Assembly: GCF_013359755.1 (NCBI RefSeq)
Contig: NZ_JABMCJ010000085.1
Coordinates: 1 to 64,000 of the forward strand
From: Tardiphaga robiniae
Lineage (GTDB): Bacteria; Pseudomonadota; Alphaproteobacteria; Rhizobiales; Xanthobacteraceae
DNA: 64,000 bases
Direction: 5' to 3'
The notes under the pieces were generated by a model, which had not been told where the DNA came from, made no database searches, and saw nothing but the letters and a program-made list of their open reading frames with translations. Of this stretch, positions 1-10,206 are shown in pieces (the first letter of the stretch is position 1; each line of letters starts with the position of its first letter). Both the position numbers and the translations under genes were made by a program.

Positions 1-60
1 CCTCAGCGCCAATGGTACTATGGCTTAAGCCCTGGGAGAGTAGGTCGCTGCCAGGCCTGC
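1..60 (+). rRNA. rrf: 5S ribosomal RNA, 3' end (partial)
   Basis: The window opens inside a 5S rRNA. The stretch with GGTACTATGGC, CCTGGGAGAGTAGGTCGC and the closing CCAGGCCTGC matches the conserved 3' half of alphaproteobacterial 5S rRNA. The 5' half lies outside the window, so this is the distal end of an rRNA operon. The exact 3' end is estimated from the closing stem. Confidence 0.88.
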
Positions 61-96
61 AAAGGACAAAGAACCCTCAACTACGATATCAATACA

Positions 97-137
97 AAAA
101 ACGCCGCTTCCTTCGGGAAGCGGCGTTTTTTGTTGTC
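97..137 (+). terminator. Rho-independent terminator of the rRNA operon
   Basis: A near-perfect hairpin (ACGCCGCTTCC, short loop, GGAAGCGGCGT) has an A-run before it and a six-T run after it, about 40 bases past the 5S end. This is the expected terminator of the rrn operon. Bases 138-352 hold no gene I can support. Confidence 0.85.
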
Positions 138-352
138 TGGACCCACAGGCTAGTCGGCGCAAACTCGTCATCTCGGATCATCGTAACAGCGTCTCCAACG
201 TCGATGCTCATCCCAAGAGCCGAGCGCCGAGAGAGCGCATGCGCGCGCAACGCGAGGGGCGATAGAGGCTTCTGCAGAATATTACCGTTACCGCTGAACC
301 CTTCTTTTCCAATGCGAGACTTAGTCAGGATATCTACCGATAGGAACTCGGC

Positions 353-892
353 ATGCATTTCGTTTTTCGTCCCGTTGTCGCGCTGCCCCTGGTTGGTGCG
401 ACTTTTTGTTTTGCGATACCGGCCAGCCAGATCGCCTTGGCGCAGACACCGAAACTGGAAGCGTCCGCCGCCAAGCAGCTAGCTCTCAGTGAAAAGCAGG
501 TGGTGGCGTTGCTCGCAGCGCAGAAAGATCTCGACGGCTTTGTCGCCACTCCCGGAACGAACGCAGCGGTCCTTGCCCAGATCGATGGTGTCGCCAAGAA
601 GCATGGTTTTGCAAATTACGCCGAGTATACGATCTTGTTCGACAATATCGGTCTCGCAATGGCGGGCATCGATCCGAAGACGAAGATCTATGTGGGGCCG
701 GTTGCCGTGATCAAGCAGAAGATCGCCACCGTTCAGGCGGACAAGAGCCTGTCAGCCGAAGACAGGAAGGAGGCGATCGACGATCTCAATGCCAAGATGG
801 CGTCGCCACCGCCAGCTGTTGAAAACAAGGGCAATATCGATCTCGCGATCAAGTATTACGACAAGCTCGCCGTCGCGCTGAAGGACGACTGA
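353..892 (+). CDS. Secreted hypothetical protein, paralogue of the next gene
   Basis: The 179-residue protein has an N-terminal hydrophobic signal sequence ending near an AxA-type site (ASQIALAQ, around residues 24-31). The mature part is a helical, charged domain with the motif LSEKQVVALLAAQKDLD, then GFANYAEY, and a closing SPPPAVENKGNIDL...YYDKL block. The same blocks occur in the same order in the next gene, so the two are tandem paralogues. The family is familiar from Bradyrhizobium-type genomes but has no known function. A periplasmic location is inferred from the signal sequence. ATG at 353 is preceded by a weak GGAAC. Confidence 0.75.
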   Translation: MHFVFRPVVALPLVGATFCFAIPASQIALAQTPKLEASAAKQLALSEKQVVALLAAQKDLDGFVATPGTNAAVLAQIDGVAKKHGFANYAEYTILFDNIGLAMAGIDPKTKIYVGPVAVIKQKIATVQADKSLSAEDRKEAIDDLNAKMASPPPAVENKGNIDLAIKYYDKLAVALKDD

Positions 893-1115
893 TCGTCGGA
901 ATGGCGGCCTGCGTTGTTGGTCGTACATGCACCATAAGCGGGTAATGGGCGGAAGATCGGCAACCGAGCAGCCGGGGTAAGGGACGACCCGCCGCTGCGA
1001 TCATTCAGCCACGATTCAGCTGCAGCATTCCATCCTCTGCCAACCGGGCTCGTTGAACCGGTTTCGCTCCGCGATCGACTTTCCCTGGTCGCTCCAATTT
1101 GCCGAGGAGATCTTC

Positions 1116-1724
1116 ATGCGTTCCATCCTTCGCCCCGCCATCGCCGCCCTGACCATCGCAGGCCTTGCGACGATTCCCGTCACTGGCGCTGCATATGCGC
1201 AGGCGCAGAAACAGCCCGCCGCAAAACAGACGCCGCCCACGCCGGCACCCACCGCAGCTCCCGCGCAAAATGCGCCGGCGCCAAAGCAGATTGCGCTGAC
1301 TGACAAGCAGATCGAGCAGGTGCTGGCCGCGCAGAAGGATCTCGATGCGGTCACCGCCAAGCTGCCGCAGCAGGCACCTGACAAGCCGGATCCCAAAGTG
1401 GTCGCGCAGCTCGATGACGTCGCCAAGAAGAACGGCTTTGCGAACTACGGCGACTACAACGACGTCGTCGAAAACATCATGCTGGTGCTGGGCGGCTTCG
1501 ATCCGCAAACCAAGAAATATGTCGGCCCCGAAGTGGTGTTCAAGCAGCAGATCGCGGCCGTGCAGGCCGACAAGAAGATGCCGGCCAAGGACAAGAAGGC
1601 CGCGCTTGCCGATCTCAACGCCGCGCTCAAATCGCCGCCGCCAGCAGTCGAGAACAAGGGCAATATCGACCTCGTCGGCAAATATTACGACAAGCTGGCC
1701 GCAGCGATGCAGAACGACGAGTAA
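1116..1724 (+). CDS. Secreted hypothetical protein, tandem paralogue
   Basis: This 202-residue protein starts at ATG 1116 behind a GAGGAGA ribosome site. Extending to 1053 would add residues before the signal peptide. It has a signal peptide (residues 1-28, ending AYAQ), a low-complexity Pro/Ala/Gln linker (residues 30-55), and then the same domain as the gene at 353-892: ALTDKQIEQVLAAQKDLD, KKNGFANYGDY, SPPPAVENKGNIDLVGKYYDKL. The extra Pro/Ala linker is the main difference from its neighbour. Function is unknown. A periplasmic location is inferred. Confidence 0.82.
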   Translation: MRSILRPAIAALTIAGLATIPVTGAAYAQAQKQPAAKQTPPTPAPTAAPAQNAPAPKQIALTDKQIEQVLAAQKDLDAVTAKLPQQAPDKPDPKVVAQLDDVAKKNGFANYGDYNDVVENIMLVLGGFDPQTKKYVGPEVVFKQQIAAVQADKKMPAKDKKAALADLNAALKSPPPAVENKGNIDLVGKYYDKLAAAMQNDE

Positions 1725-1761
1725 GTCCGCCATTGCCATCGCACGGCTTGGACTTCTGAAG

Positions 1762-1790
1762 ATCGGGGCCGCAGTGCGGTCCCGATTGTC
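1762..1790 (+). terminator. Possible terminator after the paralogue pair
   Basis: A GC-rich hairpin (ATCGGGGCCGC / GCGGTCCCGAT, three-base loop) lies about 40 bases after the stop. Only a weak T-rich tail follows, so termination is plausible rather than certain. Confidence 0.5.
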
Positions 1791-1901
1791 GTTGGAAGGC
1801 AGGCCAACGCTACGAAATAACGCCTTGGCGTGCTCCGAATTGTTGTCTAAGCCCTCGTTATTCCGGCTTTCACGAGCCTTTCACTGACGCGGGAGACCGA
1901 C

Positions 1902-2105
1902 ATGTCGAATCCGAAAGAAGTTCCCGCCCTCCCGCTGAAGGGCTACAGCCTGTTGGACTTCCAGCCCGATCCGACCGTGGTCGGCATCTCCTTCGACACC
2001 GAGGCGGGTGTGTTCATGTTCGTGGCCACCAAGGAAATCCTCGACATGCTCGGCCAGGCTTTCATCCACAAGGCAGCCTCAATGCCGTCGCGCGAGCAGA
2101 GCTGA
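1902..2105 (+). CDS. Small hypothetical protein
   Basis: A 67-residue soluble protein with no signal peptide or membrane segment. The readable part (DFQPDPTVVGISFDTEAGVFMFVATKEILD) looks like a folded beta-rich core followed by a helix. An ATG is preceded by GGGAGACCGAC, a fair ribosome site. Codon use matches the neighbouring core genes. I do not recognise the family. Confidence 0.6.
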   Translation: MSNPKEVPALPLKGYSLLDFQPDPTVVGISFDTEAGVFMFVATKEILDMLGQAFIHKAASMPSREQS

Positions 2106-2210
2106 GACAAAGCTGTTTGCCGCTCCGGAATCGGGTGGCGAATGGCTGAAGATCGTCGCAAACTCCGGACCTCACCACATCGGATGCTGATGCGATCGAT
2201 GGAGGCTCAT

Positions 2211-2753
2211 ATGACCGACGTTCAGTTCACTCTCTTCGACACCGCCATCGGCCGTTGCGGCATCGCATGGGCCGATCGCGGCATCGTTGCTGTGCAATTG
2301 CCGCAGCCGGACGAAAAGCAGACCCGCGTGCGCATCAAGCAGCGCCATGCGGATATCGTAGAAGCTGCACCGCCGCCGGCGGTACAGGCAGCCATCGACG
2401 GTATCGTCGAACTGATGACCGGCAAGCCGGTCGATCTTCTCGATATCGATCTCGATCTCACCGACGTCCCCGAATTCAATCGCAACGTCTATGCGATCGC
2501 CCGCCAGATCCCGCCGGGCGCGACGCTGACCTATGGCGATATCGCCAAGAAGCTCGGCGGTGTCGAACTTTCACGCAATGTCGGGCAGGCGATGGGGCAG
2601 AATCCGTGTCCGGTGATCGTGCCGTGTCACCGGGTGCTGGCTGCCGGCGGCAAGCCAGGCGGATTTTCGGCCAATGGCGGCGTCGAGACGAAGCTCAAGA
2701 TGCTCGCCATCGAGGGCGCGTATGTGAATCACACGCCCTCGCTGTTCGATTAG
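2211..2753 (+). CDS. ogt: Methylated-DNA--[protein]-cysteine S-methyltransferase
   Basis: This is a suicide DNA-repair enzyme that moves the alkyl group from O6-alkylguanine to its own cysteine. The active-site block NPCPVIVPCHRVLAAGG with the PCHR motif is intact near residues 139-155. It is preceded by the helix-turn-helix segment TLTYGDIAKKLG and the conserved GQAMGQNP. The 180-residue length fits a stand-alone Ogt without the Ada regulatory domain. ATG 2211 is chosen over 2142 and 2190 because GGAGG sits five bases upstream. It acts alone in the cytoplasm. Confidence 0.93.
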   Translation: MTDVQFTLFDTAIGRCGIAWADRGIVAVQLPQPDEKQTRVRIKQRHADIVEAAPPPAVQAAIDGIVELMTGKPVDLLDIDLDLTDVPEFNRNVYAIARQIPPGATLTYGDIAKKLGGVELSRNVGQAMGQNPCPVIVPCHRVLAAGGKPGGFSANGGVETKLKMLAIEGAYVNHTPSLFD

Positions 2754-2763
2754 ACCTGCCGCA

Positions 2764-2816
2764 GGCCTGACGCAGGATTTTCGCAAGCTGACGTGAAATT
2801 GCGTCAGGCCGCTTTT
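2764..2816. terminator. Bidirectional terminator between ogt and the GST gene
   Basis: A long inverted repeat (GGCCTGACGCA / TGCGTCAGGCC, 11-bp arms, about 25-base loop) followed by CGCTTTT lies between two converging genes. This is the expected place for a shared terminator. Confidence 0.55.
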
Positions 2817-2821
2817 CGACC

Positions 2822-3439
2822 TTAACCCTTTGGCGGAACGGAGATCTTGACCGATTCCCGCTGCAGCATCTTGTTGTGGAAAGCGTCGAGTTTCGGGAAC
2901 GCCTTGTGCCATCCGCAATCCGGGAAGCGGAAGTCGGCATAACCGAGCACGCAGACGAGCGCGATCTGCGCCGCATCCAGCGGACGCGTCAGAATGTCCG
3001 GATGGTTTTCGAAACGCGTCAGACCCTGCCAGGCGCGATCCCACTGATCGTCATACCAAGCCTGCCACAGAAGCTCTTTCGGGCGCACGCCGACTTCGTA
3101 GCGGCAGAGCAACATCGCATCCGTCATGCCCTGCAGCATCGAATGCTCGCTCTTCACCTTCCAGCGCGCCGGACCCGCGGCCGGGATCAGCTTGTTGCCG
3201 CCGGCGAGCTCGTCGAGATATTCGGTGATGACATATGAATCCACGATGACATTGCCGTCATCGAGGATCAGCGCCGGCAATTTCCTGACCGGGCTGATGT
3301 CATGCGAATAGGTCTCATTCTTCTGCGTCGGTGCGACCGAGGCGGGCGTGAGTTCGATCTTGTCGATCAGGCCGAGTTCGATCGCGGCAATGCGAACCTT
3401 GCGTGCGAAGGGCGAGCCCGGAGAAAAAGTCAGCTTCAT
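2822..3439 (-). CDS. Glutathione S-transferase family protein
   Basis: The 205-residue protein has the two-domain GST layout. The thioredoxin-like N-terminal domain begins MKLTFSPGSPFARKVRIAA, with the serine-rich catalytic start typical of bacterial GSTs. It has the cis-Pro segment VRKLPALILDDG and the glutathione-binding DSYVITEYLDE near residue 68. An all-helical C-terminal domain follows. It probably conjugates or reduces electrophiles with glutathione in the cytoplasm. The substrate cannot be read from the sequence. It is followed upstream by a palindromic repeat and the FAH gene on the same strand. Confidence 0.88.
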   Translation of the reverse strand: MKLTFSPGSPFARKVRIAAIELGLIDKIELTPASVAPTQKNETYSHDISPVRKLPALILDDGNVIVDSYVITEYLDELAGGNKLIPAAGPARWKVKSEHSMLQGMTDAMLLCRYEVGVRPKELLWQAWYDDQWDRAWQGLTRFENHPDILTRPLDAAQIALVCVLGYADFRFPDCGWHKAFPKLDAFHNKMLQRESVKISVPPKG

Positions 3440-3467
3440 TTTTGGTCCTTTACTCAGTTCTATTGGT

Positions 3468-3552
3468 CGTCATTGCGAGCGCAGCGAAGCAATCCAGTCC
3501 TTGCTTTGTGGCCTTCTGGATTGCTTCGTCGCTTTCGCTCCTCGCAATGACG
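3468..3552. repeat. Dispersed palindromic repeat (REP-like)
   Basis: The outer arms CGTCATTGCGAGC and the matching CTCGCAATGACG enclose inner arms GAAGCAATCCAG and CTGGATTGCTTC. The whole can fold into one long imperfect hairpin. It sits in the gap between two leftward genes and has no coding content. Repeats with this exact flavour (CATTGCGAGCGCAGCGAAGCAATCCAG-like) are scattered through genomes of the Bradyrhizobium/Rhodopseudomonas group. Confidence 0.8.
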
Positions 3553-3568
3553 AGGAGAGTGATACGCC

Positions 3569-4411
3569 TTAAGCCGCAACCACTTTCTGTTTCTGCTCGC
3601 CGAGCTTCTCGATGCCGAGCGTCATGACGTCGCCGACTTCGAGGAATTTCGGCGGCTTCATGCCGAGGCCGACGCCGGGCGGCGTGCCCGTGGTGATGAT
3701 GTCACCGGGCATCAGCGTCATCATGCCGGACAGATACGACACGATCTGCGGCACATTGAAGATCATGGTCGCGGTCGAGCCGGTCTGGCAGCGCTTGCCA
3801 TTGACGTCGAGATACATGCTGAGCTTGTGCACGTCGCCGACTTCATCTGATGTTACCAGCCACGGGCCGAGCGGGCCGAACGTGTCGTGCGACTTGCCCT
3901 TGGTCCACTGGCCGCCGCGCTCGATCTGGAAGAAGCGCTCGGAAACGTCATTGCAGACGCTGTAGCCGGCGACATGCTTCAGCGCATCGGCTTCGGTCAC
4001 ATATTTGGCTTTGGTGCCGATGACGATAGCGAGTTCGACTTCCCAGTCGAGCTTGGTCGAGCCACGTGGCTTCTCCACGTCGTCATTGGGGCCGCACAGG
4101 CTGTTCAACGCCTTCATGAAGACGATGGGCTCCGACGGAATTGGCATGCCGGATTCCGCCGCATGATCCGCATAGTTCAGGCCGATGGCGATGAATTTCG
4201 GCTTGCCGCCAACGGGCGAGCCAATGCGCGGCGAGCCGCTTACGGCAGGCAGCGACGCCGGGTCGAGCGCAGCGAGCTTGGCAAGATTGGCAGGCGCAAA
4301 TGCATCGTCAGCCAGATCCTTCACTTGGCCGGAGAGGTCACGCAGCTTGCCGTCCTTGTCGATCAGTCCCGGCTTTTCGCTGCCGAACGCGCCGTATCTT
4401 ACGAGCTTCAT
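3569..4411 (-). CDS. Fumarylacetoacetate hydrolase family protein
   Basis: The 280-residue protein has the FAH fold. After an N-terminal cap comes FIAIGLNYADHAAESG, then the metal-binding Glu pair in KLDWEVELAIVIG, and the C-terminal GDIITTGTPPGVG loop typical of the family. Members cleave C-C bonds or isomerise or decarboxylate 2-oxo acids in aromatic or ureido catabolism with a divalent metal. The specific substrate is not readable. It is leftward and probably co-transcribed with the MBL gene upstream (90-base gap). Confidence 0.88.
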   Translation of the reverse strand: MKLVRYGAFGSEKPGLIDKDGKLRDLSGQVKDLADDAFAPANLAKLAALDPASLPAVSGSPRIGSPVGGKPKFIAIGLNYADHAAESGMPIPSEPIVFMKALNSLCGPNDDVEKPRGSTKLDWEVELAIVIGTKAKYVTEADALKHVAGYSVCNDVSERFFQIERGGQWTKGKSHDTFGPLGPWLVTSDEVGDVHKLSMYLDVNGKRCQTGSTATMIFNVPQIVSYLSGMMTLMPGDIITTGTPPGVGLGMKPPKFLEVGDVMTLGIEKLGEQKQKVVAA

Positions 4412-4500
4412 TGTCGTCTCCCTTGGGGCTTGCCTGAAAGGTTGTGGAACAGGGCGCGGGGAAATTCAACCGCGCGACAGAAAGGTCAGAGCCGCAAAAA

Positions 4501-5352
4501 TCAGTGCTGCAGCGCGGCAAATCTGAAAGCATCGCCCTCGCGCATGATGTGGCCGGCGCCGAAGTGACCGCCGATCACCAGTGTCGGCGTATCTGTGAAA
4601 CGTGAGAACAGTGCGCGCCGCGATACGGCGGATTGCAGGGGATCGGCATCCGCCGTGGACGACCAGTCCAGATGCGCCATCTGCACCGGATGATGTGCAG
4701 CGTCGCCCGTTAGCAGCGCTTCCTCGCCTGCGGATTTAATGTGCACGCTCATATGGCCGGGACTGTGGCCTGGCGTCGGGATCAGCGAGATCTCGTCCGA
4801 GAGCTGTGCGTCACTGGCAACGAGATCCATCAGCCCGGCATCGGCGATCGGCTTTACGGAATCGTTGAACACGGCGAGATGCGACGCCGTATCGCTATGC
4901 GCCGCCCAGTAGTTGTATTCGTGCTGCCCGAACACATAGCGTGCATTAGGGAATGTCGGCGTCCATTGGCCAGCGACCAGTTTTGTATTCCAGCCGACGT
5001 GATCGACATGCAGATGCGTGCACAGCACCGTGTCGATACTGTCCGGCGCGAAGCCCGCCGCCGTCATGTTTTCGAGGAACGGCGTGTGCAGATTATTCCA
5101 GGTCGGCACCGAACGGCCCTGCTTGTCGTTGCCGAGACAGGTATCGACTATGATCCTTTGCGTCGGCGTTTCCACCACCAGCGCATGGATCGACATTTTC
5201 AGCCGGCCTTCAGGAGTTGCAAATTCCGGCATCAGCCACGGCAGCGCATGGACCTCATCGGGGCCGACCTGCGGGAGAATGAAGCGCGTGCTGCCAATCG
5301 TCTCGCCTTCGATGATCTGCGTGATCCTGACCTTGCCGACCGTCCATTGCAT
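4501..5352 (-). CDS. MBL-fold metallo-hydrolase (lactonase-like)
   Basis: The 283-residue protein carries an intact metal site: CTHLHVDHVGWN (HxHxDH) around residues 110-121, an H in TPGHSPGHMS, and LLTGDAAHHP. The arrangement is that of AiiA-type lactonases and other hydrolytic MBL enzymes that act on small esters or lactones. No signal peptide is seen, so it is probably cytoplasmic. A quorum-quenching role is possible by family resemblance only. It lies far from the luxI/luxR pair of the island and is probably core genome. Confidence 0.85.
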   Translation of the reverse strand: MQWTVGKVRITQIIEGETIGSTRFILPQVGPDEVHALPWLMPEFATPEGRLKMSIHALVVETPTQRIIVDTCLGNDKQGRSVPTWNNLHTPFLENMTAAGFAPDSIDTVLCTHLHVDHVGWNTKLVAGQWTPTFPNARYVFGQHEYNYWAAHSDTASHLAVFNDSVKPIADAGLMDLVASDAQLSDEISLIPTPGHSPGHMSVHIKSAGEEALLTGDAAHHPVQMAHLDWSSTADADPLQSAVSRRALFSRFTDTPTLVIGGHFGAGHIMREGDAFRFAALQH

Positions 5353-5482
5353 CAGGCGTTCACCCCATTGTTCTTTTTAGGGCTGGAAAGATGCGGGTTT
5401 CCGCCTTTGCGTGCAATGGATCATCTCGCGGGGCTGCGCGTTGTCTGGGTGGAACATCAAGCCCTGCAGGGAGGAGCATGCG

Positions 5483-5896
5483 ATGCCAGAACTAGCGATT
5501 TCATCCGAGAAAGTGGGCTTCCTGATCGAGAAGGCCCGGCAGTTCGATGCCAAGGATATCGCCTCGGATCCCGATTCCGGTTCGAACGGCGCCGATGACG
5601 ATATGATCGATGTGCTTGAGGACAATGGCGAAGATCCCGTGGCGCGGGAAATCGCGGGCTTCATCAGCGCGCTCACCGAGGACGAGCAGATCGACCTCGT
5701 CGCCCTGATGCGGCTGGGACGCGGCGACGCCACCATCGATGAATGGAGTGACTTGCGCCGCGAGGCCGCAGAGGGCCGCAACGGGCGCACAGCGCGCTAT
5801 CTGCTAGGCGAGCCATTGCTCGGTGATCTTCTTGCCGAAGGCCTGGAAGAATTCGGCGTCGATTGGTCGAGCGAACGCACCACACCCGTCCACTGA
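5483..5896 (+). CDS. DUF3775 family protein
   Basis: A 137-residue acidic protein. The N-terminal block ISSEKVGFLIEKARQFDAKD and the later LTEDEQIDLVALMRLGRGD followed by WSDLRREA are the hallmarks I associate with DUF3775. The biochemical function is unknown. ATG 5483 is preceded by GAGGAG and is preferred to the upstream in-frame 5411. It stands alone between diverging and converging neighbours and ends just before a terminator. Confidence 0.78.
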   Translation: MPELAISSEKVGFLIEKARQFDAKDIASDPDSGSNGADDDMIDVLEDNGEDPVAREIAGFISALTEDEQIDLVALMRLGRGDATIDEWSDLRREAAEGRNGRTARYLLGEPLLGDLLAEGLEEFGVDWSSERTTPVH

Positions 5897-5912
5897 TTGC
5901 GCAACCCAAAAG

Positions 5913-5948
5913 AAAAGGCGATCGGCCGTGCAGCCGATCGCCTTTTTG
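5913..5948. terminator. Bidirectional rho-independent terminator
   Basis: A hairpin with arms GGCGATCGGC and GCCGATCGCC has AAAA on one side and TTTTT on the other. It lies between the converging DUF3775 and SDR genes, so it can stop transcription in both directions. Confidence 0.85.
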
Positions 5949-5968
5949 CGTCTTGAGATGCTGGCGAC

Positions 5969-6751
5969 TTACATCGTGCCGGGGAAGGCGCCGCCGTCGA
6001 GCACGATGTTCTGGCCGGTGATAAAGCCGGACTTCGAACTGCACAGCCAGGCGCAGGCCTGACCGAATTCATCGGGATGACCGAACCGGCCCGACGGATT
6101 TTCGGCGGCGCGCTTGGCCAGGATTTCGTCGACCGAAAGACCTGTGGCCTTGACCTGTCCGGCGGCGACGCCCTTCAGGCGGTCGGTGTAGAACGGGCCT
6201 GGCAGCAGGCCGTTGATGGTGACGTTCGCACGTACCGTCTTGCGCGACAGGCCGGCGATGAAGCCGGTGAGGCCGCTGCGTGCGCCGTTGGACAGGCCGA
6301 GCACATCGATCGGCGCCTTCACGGCGGCCGAGGTGATGTTGACGATGCGGCCGAACTTGCGCTCCATCATGCCGTCCACCGTCGCCTTGATCAGTTCGAT
6401 CGGGGTCAGCATGTTGGCGTCGATGGCCTTGATCCAGTCGTCGCGGGTCCAGTTGCGGAAATCGCCGGGCGGCGGGCCGCCGGCATTGTTGATGAGGATG
6501 TCGATCTGGCCGGCTGCCTTCAGCGCAGCTTCGCGGCCTTCGACCGTGGTGATGTCACCGACGACTTCAGTGACCTCGACGCCGGGATAGGCCTTGCGGA
6601 TATCGGCAGCGGCTGCAGCCAGCACGTCGCCGCCGCGTGCAGTCATCGTGACATGCACGCCTTCTGCGGCCAGCGCTTCGGCGCAGCCACGGCCGAGGCC
6701 CTTGCTGGATGCGCAGACAAGCGCGCGGCGGCCTTTGATTCCAAGATCCAC
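5969..6751 (-). CDS. SDR family oxidoreductase, atypical active site
   Basis: The 260-residue Rossmann protein has the nucleotide loop CASSKGLGRG near residues 13-22, NNAGG near 89, and a C-terminal ITGQNIVLDGG that closes the cofactor site. Where the classical YxxxK motif is expected, the sequence reads LSNGARSGL, so both the catalytic Tyr and Lys appear to be replaced. A subgroup of SDRs shares this SNGAR form, and its reaction is unclear. NAD(P) binding is likely. It is leftward and is followed downstream by a terminator. Confidence 0.85.
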   Translation of the reverse strand: MDLGIKGRRALVCASSKGLGRGCAEALAAEGVHVTMTARGGDVLAAAAADIRKAYPGVEVTEVVGDITTVEGREAALKAAGQIDILINNAGGPPPGDFRNWTRDDWIKAIDANMLTPIELIKATVDGMMERKFGRIVNITSAAVKAPIDVLGLSNGARSGLTGFIAGLSRKTVRANVTINGLLPGPFYTDRLKGVAAGQVKATGLSVDEILAKRAAENPSGRFGHPDEFGQACAWLCSSKSGFITGQNIVLDGGAFPGTM

Positions 6752-6827
6752 GATGTCACTCCTGAAGTTCGATAATCCGAAGGCCGCGTTATAGCGGTTC
6801 CGGCGGGGTCTGATAAGGGCGCTCCCG

Positions 6828-7343
6828 TCAGAGCCGGTGCGCGCGTTTCCATTGCTCGATGGTGGCCGTCACGTCCGGCGGCAGCGATTTGACGCCCTTC
6901 TGCCCGGCCAGCGACAGCAGGGGCCGCAGCTGTGAGCCGGTCATATAGGCTGGCTGCCTGTCGGCCGGCACCAACTGGTCGAAGATCAGCACCAGCGTCA
7001 CCGCGATCAGGCCGACGCGAATGGCGCCGAGCAAAGCGCCGCCGAGCCGGTCGCCGATGCCGATCTCGTGGCCGATCACGTCGTTAATTGCCATGCGCAG
7101 CAGCGAGCCGAGTACGATGCCTGACACGAGAAAGATCGCGAAGAACAGCAGTGAATTTTGCGTGGTCGAAGCGGCGGCGGCGCCGGACAGTTGCGGCGCG
7201 ATCAGCCCGGTGATCCAGACGGCGATCGGCATGGCCAGCAGATAGCCCAGGATGGTCACGGCGCTGCGCAAGAGGCCGGCGCGGAAGCCGATGACCATGG
7301 CGACGATCAGGCCGACATAAACGACGACATCGAAACTGTTCAT
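6828..7343 (-). CDS. cvpA: CvpA family membrane protein
   Basis: A 171-residue inner-membrane protein with four hydrophobic segments: about 5-24, 28-50, 60-85 and 100-125. The start MNSFDVVVYVGLIVAMVIGFRAG is the classic CvpA N-terminus. The family is needed for colicin V production and envelope robustness in other bacteria, but the molecular role is unsettled. I chose ATG 7343, which gives that canonical N-terminus. ATG 7367 would add eight residues and neither start has a strong ribosome site. Confidence 0.85.
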   Translation of the reverse strand: MNSFDVVVYVGLIVAMVIGFRAGLLRSAVTILGYLLAMPIAVWITGLIAPQLSGAAAASTTQNSLLFFAIFLVSGIVLGSLLRMAINDVIGHEIGIGDRLGGALLGAIRVGLIAVTLVLIFDQLVPADRQPAYMTGSQLRPLLSLAGQKGVKSLPPDVTATIEQWKRAHRL

Positions 7344-7454
7344 CGCGGCTTCGTCCCCATGCGGCAATTCCGCGTCAAAGAAATCGGCGGAGCGCGCCGG
7401 TTTGCGATCGCGGCAAGGCCGGGTATCACTAGGGCAAAATCAAAGGGAAATGCC

Positions 7455-8216
7455 ATGTCCGGGATATTCGACGTCAGTAAAGAAACCATCCTCATCACCG
7501 GAGCCTCGCAGGGCCTCGGCCGACAATTTGCGCGCGTGCTGTCCGCGCATGGTGCAGCTGTGGTGCTCGCAGCGCGGCAAATGGGCAAGCTAGAGAGCCT
7601 GCAGAAGGAAATCACGGTCAAGGGGGGCCGCGCTGTCGCGGTGTCGATGGACGTCACAGACAATGCCTCGATCGCAAACGCGTTCGATGCCGCTGAAGCT
7701 GCGCTCGGGCCGGTCCGCGTGCTGATCAACAATGCCGGCATCGCGGTGGAGAAGATGGCCATCGATCAGACTGAGGCGGATTGGGACGCGGTCATCGGGG
7801 CCAATCTCAAGGGCGCCTATTTCGCGGCGACCGAAGCCGCGCGCCGCATGATCGCGCATAAAGTGGAGGGCAATATCGTCAATATCGCTTCGGTCCTCGG
7901 ATTCGGGCTGACCAAGGCGGTGTCGCCTTATGCGATCTCCAAGGCGGGCATCGTGCAGGCGACCAGGGCACTGGCGCTGGAACTCGCCGCGCACCGCATT
8001 CGCGTCAATGCGCTGGCGCCGGGCTATATCGATACCGACATCAACCACGCCGCGTGGGACACGCCCGTGGGCGAGAAGCTGATCAAGCGCATCGCGCAGC
8101 GCCGGGTCGGTCATGAGAGCGACCTCGACGGTGCCATTCTGCTGCTGGCCTCGCAGGCCTCGCGCTACATGACCGGGAGCACCGTGACTGTGGATGGTGG
8201 CTTTCTGCTGAACTAG
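7455..8216 (+). CDS. SDR family NAD(P)-dependent oxidoreductase
   Basis: The 253-residue protein starts at ATG 7455 behind AAAGGGA. It has the cofactor loop TGASQGLGRQF near residue 15, NNAG near 93, and a complete catalytic set with Ser in NIASVLG and YAISK (YxxxK) near residues 159-163. The end, MTGSTVTVDGG, is typical of 3-oxoacyl-ACP-reductase-like SDRs. It reduces or oxidises a carbonyl/alcohol, substrate unknown. It diverges from cvpA. Confidence 0.88.
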   Translation: MSGIFDVSKETILITGASQGLGRQFARVLSAHGAAVVLAARQMGKLESLQKEITVKGGRAVAVSMDVTDNASIANAFDAAEAALGPVRVLINNAGIAVEKMAIDQTEADWDAVIGANLKGAYFAATEAARRMIAHKVEGNIVNIASVLGFGLTKAVSPYAISKAGIVQATRALALELAAHRIRVNALAPGYIDTDINHAAWDTPVGEKLIKRIAQRRVGHESDLDGAILLLASQASRYMTGSTVTVDGGFLLN

Positions 8217-8501
8217 GCCGCCAAAGGGCGTCCAGCGGGTCTTTGAAGGCTGTTTGGCTCTGTGCGGTTCGTCACTGGGCCGGACTGTGCCGAAACAAAG
8301 CAGATTGGTGCGTTTCCGGACCGTCATAAAAGCGCAAAAAGATCGCCGCAGCCCCTTTCCAAAGCAGGCTGGCATTGGTACATACCCCTCGCACCGAGGG
8401 CTTTGCCCCGGTTGCCTTCTCAGGAAGCCTCCGGACTGGGATCGATCGACGCCTTGGCGTTGGCCGACTTCGTTTCGTCTCTGGTTTTCCGAAAGGTTTG
8501 G

Positions 8502-10187
<1,686 letters not shown>

Positions 10188-10206
10188 GAAACGATCTCCT
10201 GCAAGC

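Noticed and set aside
89-358. An 89-residue leftward frame overlapping the rRNA terminator
   Set aside because: It ends inside the terminator hairpin, shows no motif I recognise and lacks a good ribosome site. Kept out, though the part around VDILTKSRIGKEGF could be a fossil.
1005-1739. A 244-residue frame antisense to the second secreted paralogue
   Set aside because: Shadow of the real gene: the sense strand has a signal peptide, an SD and paralogy to its neighbour.
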